Assembly (NCBI GenBank): GCA_051008895.1 | Contig: JBPCXI010000139.1 | Location: 1 to 15,696, forward strand | Direction of reading: 5' to 3' | DNA from: SMWD01 sp051008895 | GTDB taxonomy: Bacteria; Pseudomonadota; Gammaproteobacteria; Steroidobacterales; GCA-2729495 | Length of the DNA stretch: 15,696 bases | Shown: positions 1 to 6,795 of the stretch, piece by piece | Layout of the letters: each line of letters opens with the position of its first letter | How positions within the stretch are numbered: position 1 is the first letter of the stretch | Position numbers and translations under genes: made by a program | Notes under the pieces: model-generated | Told to the model about the DNA's origin: nothing | What the model saw: the letters and a program-made list of their open reading frames with translations, nothing else | The model's database searches: none

Positions 1-891
<891 letters not shown>

Positions 892-900
892 CCGCGCCGC

Positions 901-1566
901 TTATTCCTTCAGTTCGATCAGCAGGCGCCCGTCCTCGACGGCGATATGCTCTACGCCGTCGGCGAAGGCTTTCCAGAATCCGGGCCCACCGCCGAACTCG
1001 TTGACGAGGTTCACGTTCTTCAGATTGCCGAGCCACGCATTCGGAATCGGCACACCCATGATGCTGACGCCCCGGAGCGCGACGATCGGTCGCGCGTTCG
1101 CGTAAGCGAGTTCGAGCCCTGCATTCACCCGCAGTGTCTTGCCGCCGAGTACCGGGAAGTCCGGCTCCATCGGAATCAGAATCTTCGCGCTGGCGAGATT
1201 GTCGGACAAGTCGATCGCGACGCGCGTCGCCAGATCCGTGTTGTTCGCGAGCATCGCATTCAGCTCTTTTTCGGTCAGGCTGACTGCGCGGTTGGCGCCC
1301 TCCTCCGTATATGCCTCGGGTTCCAGGGAACCCGCCGGCGCACTGGAACCATAACCGAGCCGGTCGAGTTTCTCCTCGAGCACCTGCTGCTCCTTGTCGT
1401 TCAGCGTGACCGGCCGAAACTCACCCGGGAAAACAAAAAAGCGCAAGACGAGTACGGTCGCTACGATCGCGACCAGCAAAGTCACGACGACGATGCCGAA
1501 CACCTGTTTGCCGGTAAATCCCCTGCGCTGCAGCGCCGCCTCTGGCGCCAGTTCATCGGTACTCAA
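901..1566 (-). CDS. single-pass membrane protein of unknown function
   Basis: This 221-residue protein has a short polar N-terminus, one strong transmembrane helix at about residues 23-47, and then a soluble domain predicted to lie outside the cytoplasm. The domain contains a LTEKELNAML segment and a repeated strand-rich pattern ending in VEDGRLLIELKE. The overall layout resembles membrane-anchored YpmS/DUF2140-like proteins, but I do not recognise the family with certainty. The start is a TTG: AGAGG lies 8 bases upstream, and the first internal Met is far into the domain, so TTG is the best choice. It is preceded on the same strand by the small PLDc_N-type gene, and between them lies a 12-bp direct repeat. 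It converges on the DUF2207 gene. Confidence 0.8.
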   Translation of the reverse strand: MSTDELAPEAALQRRGFTGKQVFGIVVVTLLVAIVATVLVLRFFVFPGEFRPVTLNDKEQQVLEEKLDRLGYGSSAPAGSLEPEAYTEEGANRAVSLTEKELNAMLANNTDLATRVAIDLSDNLASAKILIPMEPDFPVLGGKTLRVNAGLELAYANARPIVALRGVSIMGVPIPNAWLGNLKNVNLVNEFGGGPGFWKAFADGVEHIAVEDGRLLIELKE

Positions 1567-1577
1567 GATGCGAACCT

Positions 1578-1605
1578 CTGGTCGTTATTGCCACTGGTCG
1601 TTATT
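1578..1605. repeat. 12-bp direct repeat between two minus-strand genes
   Basis: The 12-mer CTGGTCGTTATT occurs at 1578-1589 and again at 1594-1605, a period of 16 bases. It lies directly upstream of the TTG-start gene (901-1566), in the leader of that gene. It could be a duplication or a binding site; nothing in the sequence decides this. Confidence 0.5.
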
Positions 1606-1628
1606 AAAGTTGTTTGTTAAGCCCGACG

Positions 1629-1811
1629 TTACCCGGACCGGCCGCCCGGGCCGATCAGGAACCAGGCCACCACGCCAACCACCGGCAATAACAAGACGAT
1701 CACGACCCAGATCACCTTGTTCCCTGTCGGCGCGCCACTTTGTACGATCTTGATGATCGCGTAAATGTCCGCAATCAGCACCAGCAGACCAAGAATCCCG
1801 CCTTCCATCAT
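1629..1811 (-). CDS. PLDc_N-type small membrane protein
   Basis: The predicted protein has 60 residues and two hydrophobic helices (about residues 4-24 and 33-54). The second carries the pattern VIVLLLPVVGVVAWFLIGPGG, which matches the phospholipase D nuclease N-terminal (PLDc_N, Pfam PF13396) domain found alone as a small integral membrane protein in many bacteria. In such stand-alone proteins the domain has no phosphodiesterase motif (HKD), and none is seen here. Two consecutive ATG codons occur; a GGGGG stretch lies 4 bases before the first and 7 before the second, so the second ATG (1808) may be the real start. Function is unknown. Confidence 0.8.
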   Translation of the reverse strand: MMEGGILGLLVLIADIYAIIKIVQSGAPTGNKVIWVVIVLLLPVVGVVAWFLIGPGGRSG

Positions 1812-1899
1812 TCATCCCCCCGTCGCGAAGCGCGACATGTCGCCTGGTTGCAAGCATAGCGTGACGACTGGCCAAGATCACATTTCAACCGCGAGCAAT

Positions 1900-1928
1900 G
1901 GCAGGGCCCGCGGACTGCGGGCCCTGCC
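1900..1928 (-). terminator. strong GC hairpin after the Arg-rich gene; weak terminator candidate
   Basis: A perfect 12-bp inverted repeat (arms 1900-1911 and 1917-1928, loop GGACT) lies 29 bases past the stop of the minus-strand gene ending at 1958. The position fits a terminator or transcript-stabilising hairpin. There is no T tract on either side, so intrinsic termination is doubtful. Confidence 0.4.
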
Positions 1929-1957
1929 AATATTGGGCACACGGGACCATGACACGC

Positions 1958-2287
1958 TCAGCGACAGCGGCGCGGCTCGCGGAAGCGGAACCGGTTGCCG
2001 TCGATCCAGACGTCGATCGCACGACCACGCCGGATCGACCGGAAGTTGCCGCTGCGGGCCCGTCCGCGGACGTCGCGCCGGCCCGCTCTATAGCCGCGCC
2101 GCCAGCCGCGGTCGACATCGAAGCGCCGGCTACCCCGGTAGCGCGCGCTGCGTTTCGGTTTATCGTTATACGAGTACCCGGCGCGCCAGCCATCATTGCG
2201 CTGGCCACGTCGGTCGTCAGCCTGGGCGATTGTTGTGCACACCAGTGCGATGCCGATCGCCGCTGCCAGTTGTGTCGTGCGTTTCAT
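1958..2287 (-). CDS. small secreted arginine-rich protein
   Basis: The 109-residue product begins with a clear Sec signal peptide (MKRTTQLAAAIGIALVCTT, predicted cleavage after AQA at residue 23). The mature part is dominated by Arg, Gly, Tyr and Trp, with RG-type repeats, and ends with a more ordered AIDVWIDGNRFRFREPRRCR-like segment. The ATG at 2287 is chosen over an upstream in-frame start because AAGGAG sits 7 bases before it and the signal peptide starts there. The very basic exported character suggests binding to a polyanion such as cell-surface polysaccharide or nucleic acid, but this is inference. It is divergent from the riboswitch operon across a region of about 200 bases. Confidence 0.8.
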   Translation of the reverse strand: MKRTTQLAAAIGIALVCTTIAQADDRRGQRNDGWRAGYSYNDKPKRSARYRGSRRFDVDRGWRRGYRAGRRDVRGRARSGNFRSIRRGRAIDVWIDGNRFRFREPRRCR

Positions 2288-2393
2288 CACGATGCTCCTT
2301 TCCGGCACCTGCGCCGGACTGCGATTCACAGATTCAGGTTAGGCGGCGGCGCGTGAACCAACACTTAACGAACGGGCGATCGAACCCGAGTTA

Positions 2394-2421
2394 TTAAGGT
2401 GAAGTTAAGACACCCTTTAAC
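2394..2421. promoter_or_regulatory. candidate response-regulator binding site (phased TTAA half-sites)
   Basis: TTAAG occurs at 2394-2398 and again at 2405-2409, exactly 11 bases apart, and TTAAC follows at 2417-2421. Direct half-sites spaced by one helical turn are typical of OmpR/PhoB-family regulators; the PmrA box, for example, is two TTAA-containing hexamers separated by 5 bases. The site lies in the AT-rich part of the divergent region between the Arg-rich protein gene and the riboswitch, so it could act on either. A clear -35/-10 pair was not found. Confidence 0.35.
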
Positions 2422-2494
2422 CTAATTCCGTCATTTGCCGGGATTATGGAGCCTCGCGGTTGACCACCATGATCGCGCGTGACAACCTCCGCCA

Positions 2495-2584
2495 CTGTTG
2501 AACAAGGGCACACCTTCCGAAAGGGAGGGTCGCAAAGCCACCGGTCTAAGGGAGAACCTATGACAGCGGGGTTGCCGCCAACGC
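2495..2584 (+). promoter_or_regulatory. cyclic-di-GMP-I (GEMM-I) riboswitch aptamer
   Basis: The segment carries the GEMM-I hallmarks in order. A short closing stem pairs GTTG 2497-2500 with CAAC 2579-2582. It is followed by AGGGCACACC, then a hairpin with GAAA tetraloop (stem 2513-2518 with 2523-2528, loop 2519-2522). Next comes the invariant joining segment GTCGCAAAGCC, then a second helix whose CTAAG...TATG sides form an 11-nt GAAA tetraloop receptor. The 3' strand is GCGGGGTTGCCG, equivalent to the conserved GGGGUUACC. The position corresponding to G20 of Vc2 is G rather than A, which in this family favours c-di-GMP over 3',3'-cGAMP. It lies about 100 bases upstream of, and in sense with, a two-gene membrane/VWA lipoprotein operon. 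Confidence 0.93.
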
Positions 2585-2638
2585 GATGCCGATCGGTGTG
2601 CGCGTTCCCGACAATCCCGTTCACGTTCCTCCCCCGCG

Positions 2639-2667
2639 ACCGAATGTCCGTGCCGTTCGGTTTTATT
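2639..2667 (+). terminator. candidate riboswitch expression-platform terminator
   Basis: A 6-bp stem (ACCGAA 2639-2644, TTCGGT 2656-2661) with an 11-base loop runs directly into TTTTATT, giving the shape of a modest intrinsic terminator. It lies about 55 bases downstream of the c-di-GMP aptamer and just before the GGGAGAG ribosome binding site of the next gene, where a transcriptional expression platform would be expected. The stem is short and I could not find an unambiguous antiterminator partner. Whether ligand binding turns the operon on or off cannot be read from the sequence. Confidence 0.5.
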
Positions 2668-2680
2668 GGGAGAGACGATC

Positions 2681-4114
2681 GTGCTGATATCGAATCTGCT
2701 GGGCTTCACGCCCTATCCCGCGATTTCCGCGATCCTGCTGCTGACGCTCGCAATCGCCGTTCTATACCTGGCGCGCCCGACGGCGCATCAGGCGATACGC
2801 GCGATCAGTTCGGCACTGCACGCGGCTTTTCGACTGGGTGCGACGTCCGTCGCTCTGGCCGAAACGCGTCTCGCTGCGCGTAACCGCGAGGTTCTGCTCG
2901 CGGCCGGACGCGAGGCGAAGGAACGCGCGATCGAAAAGGAATTCGAGCGCATCAACGACACGGTGCACAAGGACCTGGCGAACTACCCGACGCTGAACCG
3001 CAACCTCAATGAGGTCATCCACCGAATCGAGGAAGATCAGCAGCAGGCTATTGAGATCCCGCCGGATCCCCCTGCCTGGGTCAAGGCCGTCGAGGCGGTC
3101 GCAAAGATCGACGCGCGCCAGGGCATCGGCGCGGGCAATGTACTCGGCGACATACACAAGTCACTGGTCAAGGCACACGGCGAAGCGATGGTCGCGTATC
3201 GCGCCGCCTCTGCGAAGCGTCATGAGTTACTGCGCAACATGATCCCGCAATGGCGCCGCGTGCAGCAGATGCTCGGCGACGTCAACAAGAACGTCGAGAG
3301 CCTGCTCCATCGATCGGTCGCCATCGACCGGCACATGTCGGAATATGAAGACATCCTGCGTGGCTCCGATCGGGCGGTCGCGATCCTGTCGTCGTCCGCG
3401 CTCGTATTCTTTTTCGTTTCCGCATTCGTGCTCGCAATCGCGGTCGGCGGCGCGGCGATCAACTTCTCGCTGATCGCGCGGCCGATGGCCGAGATGGTCG
3501 GCGGAACGAACTTCATCGGTAATTTCCAGACGGCCGATATCGCGGCCCTCGTGATCATCATGGTCGAGATCTCGATGGGCCTGTTCCTGATGGAGTCGCT
3601 GCGGATCACGCGACTGTTTCCGGTCATCGGCGCGCTGCCCGACAAGATGCGCGTGCGCATGATCTGGATCACGTTCAGCATCCTGCTGTTGCTGGCCAGC
3701 ATCGAAGCGGGCCTTGCCTATATGCGTGAGATTCTGCTGCAGGACGAGCTCGCGACCAGCGCCCTGCTGCGCGGTGATGACGCCGCACTGCTGACCAGCC
3801 AGGATCTATGGATCACGACCGCCGCACAGATGGGCATGGGCTTCGTGCTGCCGTTCGCGCTGGTGTTCGTCGCGATTCCGCTCGAGACATTCGTGCAGTC
3901 ATCGCGCACGGTCCTCGGCATTCTGGCGATGGGTTTCCTGAACGTGCTGTCCGCGACGATGCGCGTGGTCGGCAGCGGCTGCCGCCATGCCGGAGCGCTC
4001 GCCGAACGGATCTACGACCTGCCGCTGTGCCTGCCGTTATGGCTCGAGGCCCGCGTGCAGCAGCGTCCACGCGGCGGCGACAAGACGCCCGACTATCGGA
4101 GGGCCCTGTTATGA
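2681..4114 (+). CDS. multi-pass inner-membrane protein with soluble helical insert, riboswitch-controlled
   Basis: The product has 477 residues. Hydrophobic helices lie at about residues 14-31, 234-260, 285-306, 327-347, 382-405 and 410-428. Between the first and second is a charged, mostly helical region of about 200 residues with coiled-coil-like stretches (about 65-125 and 165-230). The C-terminus is short and basic. I do not recognise a named family. The GTG at 2681 is preferred because GGGAGAG lies 6 bases upstream; an in-frame TTG at 2666 overlaps the terminator-like T run. The stop overlaps the start of the VWA lipoprotein gene in ATGA, so the two are translationally coupled and probably act together. 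A c-di-GMP riboswitch lies in its leader, so expression should respond to the motile/sessile signal. Confidence 0.85.
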   Translation: MLISNLLGFTPYPAISAILLLTLAIAVLYLARPTAHQAIRAISSALHAAFRLGATSVALAETRLAARNREVLLAAGREAKERAIEKEFERINDTVHKDLANYPTLNRNLNEVIHRIEEDQQQAIEIPPDPPAWVKAVEAVAKIDARQGIGAGNVLGDIHKSLVKAHGEAMVAYRAASAKRHELLRNMIPQWRRVQQMLGDVNKNVESLLHRSVAIDRHMSEYEDILRGSDRAVAILSSSALVFFFVSAFVLAIAVGGAAINFSLIARPMAEMVGGTNFIGNFQTADIAALVIIMVEISMGLFLMESLRITRLFPVIGALPDKMRVRMIWITFSILLLLASIEAGLAYMREILLQDELATSALLRGDDAALLTSQDLWITTAAQMGMGFVLPFALVFVAIPLETFVQSSRTVLGILAMGFLNVLSATMRVVGSGCRHAGALAERIYDLPLCLPLWLEARVQQRPRGGDKTPDYRRALL

Positions 4115-4749
4115 GAGCAATGATCGTATTCACGGCGGTGCTGCTCGCGTCATGCGGCGAGCCGGTTAAACACAATACGGGCGTTTACATGCTGCTCGAC
4201 ACGTCCGGCACGTACCGTGAGGAACTGCGGAAAGCCGAGCAGATCATCTACTTCACGCTGTCGAAACTCGGGCCGACCGATTCGTTCGCCGTTGCGCGCA
4301 TCGATACGGGCAGTTTCAGCGAGAAAGACATCATCGTGAAGACGACGTTCGCGGATCGACCGAGCGCGGCGAACGGGCAGAAGCGCCAGTTTGCCGATCG
4401 GGTCGGCGAATTCGCCGGCTCGGCGCGATCGGCACCGTATACCGACATCACCGGCGGGCTGCTGCAGGCCATCGAGTTTTTGAACGAGAAATCTCCCGGC
4501 CGCAAGACGATCTTCATCTTCTCGGACCTGAAGGAAGACCTAAAAGACGGTTACGTGCGCGACATCCCGCTCGACCTCGACGGCTTTGACGTCGTCGCGC
4601 TGAACGTGACCAAGCTGCGCACCGACAACGTCGACCCGCGGGAGTACATGGGGCGCCTGGCGGAGTGGGAACGGCAGGTCAACGAGAGCGGCGGCCGCTG
4701 GCGCGTCGTCAATGATCTGGATCATTTGGAAGGATTGCTCTCAACCTGA
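4111..4749 (+). CDS. VWA-domain lipoprotein
   Basis: This 212-residue protein starts with a short lipoprotein signal; the lipobox LASC puts the lipidated Cys at residue 15. Gly at +2 (no Asp retention signal) suggests transport to the outer membrane. The rest is a von Willebrand factor A domain: a hydrophobic strand VYMLLDTSGT supplies the MIDAS motif D30-x-S32-x-T34, a Thr in YTDITGG (111 or 114) would be the next metal ligand, and IFSDLKED supplies D139. Such metal-dependent sites usually bind protein partners. The ATG at 4111 overlaps the previous stop by 4 bases, and the preceding membrane protein is the obvious candidate partner. Both genes sit downstream of the c-di-GMP riboswitch. The in-frame extension upstream of 4111 only overlaps the membrane-protein gene and is rejected. 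Confidence 0.88.
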   Translation: MRAMIVFTAVLLASCGEPVKHNTGVYMLLDTSGTYREELRKAEQIIYFTLSKLGPTDSFAVARIDTGSFSEKDIIVKTTFADRPSAANGQKRQFADRVGEFAGSARSAPYTDITGGLLQAIEFLNEKSPGRKTIFIFSDLKEDLKDGYVRDIPLDLDGFDVVALNVTKLRTDNVDPREYMGRLAEWERQVNESGGRWRVVNDLDHLEGLLST

Positions 4750-4776
4750 CGGGCCGGGGTCGGACGGGCCGGGGTC
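4748..4776. repeat. 14-bp direct repeat at the stop of the VWA gene
   Basis: GACGGGCCGGGGTC occurs at 4748-4761 and 4763-4776, a 15-bp period. The first copy includes the last two bases of the TGA stop of the VWA gene, and the second overlaps the left arm of the first REP-like palindrome. It may be part of the same repeated element. Confidence 0.6.
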
Positions 4777-4874
4777 AGATCTTTAGTCTGACCCCTCGAG
4801 CGAGTGCATCTGACTAGTCGAGCGCCCCAGACAGGCCGGTCAGCTAGAGAGGGGTCAGACTAAAGTCTGACCCC
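4771..4874. repeat. pair of REP-like palindromes in opposite orientation (BIME-like)
   Basis: Two near-identical palindromes share the arms GGGGTCAGA and TCTGACCCC. The first spans 4771-4795 with loop TCTTTAG; the second spans 4851-4874 with loop CTAAAG. The core loop of one is the reverse complement of the other, so they are inverted copies of one element separated by 55 bases. They lie between the convergent ends of the VWA and methyltransferase genes. This arrangement is typical of bacterial interspersed REP elements mobilised by RAYT transposases. The hairpins may also stop or protect transcripts from both sides. No transposase gene is in the window. Confidence 0.75.
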
Positions 4875-4883
4875 GGCACGGCG

Positions 4884-5615
4884 TTACTTTAAGGCAATGA
4901 CCCCCGCATGCTCGCGGCCCGTCGCGGTCGGCGTGCCGCCGCGCAGGAATCGCGCGTCAAGAACCTCGAATCCCGCCGCCTCGCACACGCGCGCGAGCGT
5001 ATCGGGATCCATCGGGTTGATGAAATCCGGATGCAACGATGCATCGGCATCGTCCGGCAGGAATTGCGCGTAGTCGGCGACCAGGCCCGGCCACGGGTCG
5101 CCCGCGGCCTTGCGGCGTTCGTACTCATCCGCGTAGATGCGCCATGGCCCGGTATACGGCGAGTCGACGACGAGGAACGCGCGACCACCGGGCTTCAGCC
5201 AGTCGTGGATCTTCCGCACGGTCAATTCAACGTCCGCGCCGGACAGGAAATGCAGCACGCGTGACGCGAGCACCGCGCCGAACGCGCCGGCTTCGAAGTC
5301 AACATCCGGCAGCACGCCGGTCTCGCAGCGCAAGCGATCGCGCATTTGCTCCGGCACGCGGCGTTCGAGGATCGAGATGTGGCGCGGGTCGATGTCGCTA
5401 GCCAGGACGCGCGCGCCGGCCTCGAGCGCGGCGAGCGTCGCGATGCCATACGCACAACCGACGTCGAGCACCTCATCGTCGATCGATCCGGCATAGCGGG
5501 TGAACTCGGTCGAGATCTCGTCGAGCGACTCGGTCATCCAGCCGGTGTTATTCATCGTCGGTACGAGCCCCGGTACCGGGGAATCGGGTAACAAGCCGTC
5601 GGCGTCGTTGCTCAT
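4884..5615 (-). CDS. class I SAM-dependent methyltransferase
   Basis: The 243-residue protein has the Rossmann methyltransferase signature: motif I VLDVGCAYG (residues 49-57), an acidic post-I segment LASDIDPRH with D74/D76 positioned to hold SAM, a VLASRVLHFL strand/helix, and motif LKPGGRAFLVVD. This resembles small-molecule methyltransferases of the Methyltransf_11/25 type; the substrate cannot be told from sequence. The ATG at 5615 is used because the longer frame from 5651 would overlap the start codon of the divergent gene. The two start codons are separated by only 34 bases. The 3' end abuts the REP-like palindromes. Confidence 0.87.
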   Translation of the reverse strand: MSNDADGLLPDSPVPGLVPTMNNTGWMTESLDEISTEFTRYAGSIDDEVLDVGCAYGIATLAALEAGARVLASDIDPRHISILERRVPEQMRDRLRCETGVLPDVDFEAGAFGAVLASRVLHFLSGADVELTVRKIHDWLKPGGRAFLVVDSPYTGPWRIYADEYERRKAAGDPWPGLVADYAQFLPDDADASLHPDFINPMDPDTLARVCEAAGFEVLDARFLRGGTPTATGREHAGVIALK

Positions 5616-5623
5616 GCGATAAT
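5615..5623 (+). promoter_or_regulatory. candidate extended -10 promoter for the MetE-like gene
   Basis: TGCGATAAT reads as an extended -10 element (TGn followed by GATAAT). It would start transcription near 5630, giving a leader of about 20 bases for the gene starting at 5650. No good -35 is visible, which is tolerated for extended -10 promoters. The TG overlaps the start codon of the divergent methyltransferase. Confidence 0.3.
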
Positions 5624-5649
5624 CGTATGCGAACCCGCCGCCAATCACC

Positions 5650-6795
5650 ATGTCAGCAAACGACGATCGAATCTCGACGACTCACGTCGGTAGCCTGCCG
5701 CGACCGGATGAACTCCTTGCCGTGATGCAAGCGAAGTTCCGCGGCGAAGCTTATGACGCCGACGAACTCAGGCGCCTGGCGCGGATAGCCGTTCGCGAGG
5801 TCGTCGAGAAACAAGTCGCAATCGGTATCGACGGCGTCAGCGACGGCGAGATGAGCAAGCCGAGCTATGCGACCTATGTCACCGAGCGCCTGAGCGGGTT
5901 CGAGGGCGAATTCAAGGGCCATGCTGCGGCGGATCTGCGCGACTACCGCGACTACGCGAAGCATCTCGTGTCGATCGGCGGCGTCGTGCCGAATGCCGGC
6001 GGCGCATGTTGCCGCGGACCGGTAGCGCCCCGAGACACGGTCGCACTCGACGAGGATCTCGCAGCGTTCCGCGCCGCCGTCGATATTGCCGGGGCGACGG
6101 ACGCGTTCATGAATGCTGCATCGCCCGGCGTCGTCGCAGTTTTTCAAAAGAACGAGTACTACGCGAACGACGACGACTACATAGCCGCGGTCGCGGAGGC
6201 AATGCGTCCCGAGTACGAAGCGATCGTCGATGCCGGCTTCATGTTGCAGATCGACAGCCCGGATCTCGCGATGGGGCGGCACCTGGCATTCCAGGACATG
6301 CACGACCGCGAATTCCTCGCCGTCGCGGCCCGCAACGTCGCCGCGTTAAACGACGCGGTCCGCCGAATACCGGCCGACCGCATGCGCATGCACCTGTGCT
6401 GGGGCAACTACCCGGGCCCGCATCATCACGATATACCGCTCGCGTCGATCGTCGACATCGTGCTGCGCGCGAAGCCGAAATACCTGCTGCTCGAGGGGGC
6501 CAATCCCCGCCACGAACACGAGTGGTCGGTCTTCGCGGACGTTGAGCTACCCGACGAAAAAGTATTGGTACCGGGCGTCATCGATTCGACGTCGAACTAC
6601 ATCGAACACCCGGAGGTCGTCGCCCAAAGAATCTGTCGCTATGCCGACGTCGTCGGGCGGGAAAGAATCGTGGCGGGGTCGGACTGCGGCTTCTCGACAT
6701 TCAGCGGCTATCCAACGGTCTACCCGGACATCGCGTGGGAGAAGCTGAAATCGCTCGTTGCGGGCGCGGAGCTCGCAACGAAGCGGCTCTGGTAG
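5650..6795 (+). CDS. cobalamin-independent methionine synthase (MetE) C-terminal-domain-like protein
   Basis: The 381-residue product is a stand-alone (beta/alpha)8 domain of the MetE C-terminal / UROD-like superfamily. The zinc site is complete: H248-x-C250 in MHLCWGNYPG, E282 in LLLEGANPRHEHE, and C346 in VAGSDCGFSTF. The N-terminal THVGSLPRP and GVSDGEMSKP motifs and the IDSPDLAMGRH segment match the family. Full MetE has about 750 residues with two barrels, so this is one of the short paralogues, such as MetE-like core methyltransferases or coenzyme-M-type alkyl transferases. Zinc-activated thiol alkylation is likely, but the methyl donor and acceptor are unknown. It is divergent from a SAM methyltransferase gene, and its TAG stop directly abuts the stop of the convergent NERD-like gene. 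Confidence 0.88.
   Translation: MSANDDRISTTHVGSLPRPDELLAVMQAKFRGEAYDADELRRLARIAVREVVEKQVAIGIDGVSDGEMSKPSYATYVTERLSGFEGEFKGHAAADLRDYRDYAKHLVSIGGVVPNAGGACCRGPVAPRDTVALDEDLAAFRAAVDIAGATDAFMNAASPGVVAVFQKNEYYANDDDYIAAVAEAMRPEYEAIVDAGFMLQIDSPDLAMGRHLAFQDMHDREFLAVAARNVAALNDAVRRIPADRMRMHLCWGNYPGPHHHDIPLASIVDIVLRAKPKYLLLEGANPRHEHEWSVFADVELPDEKVLVPGVIDSTSNYIEHPEVVAQRICRYADVVGRERIVAGSDCGFSTFSGYPTVYPDIAWEKLKSLVAGAELATKRLW

Noticed and set aside
2288..2680. Small ORFs in the divergent region (for example 2394-2624 minus and 2479-2883 plus)
   Set aside because: They overlap the riboswitch, have no ribosome binding site, and have arginine/serine-rich composition typical of shadow frames in GC-rich DNA.
5616..5651. 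Longer start for the methyltransferase at 5651
   Set aside because: It would overlap the start codon of the divergent MetE-like gene, and the added residues do not extend the methyltransferase fold. ATG 5615 is more likely.
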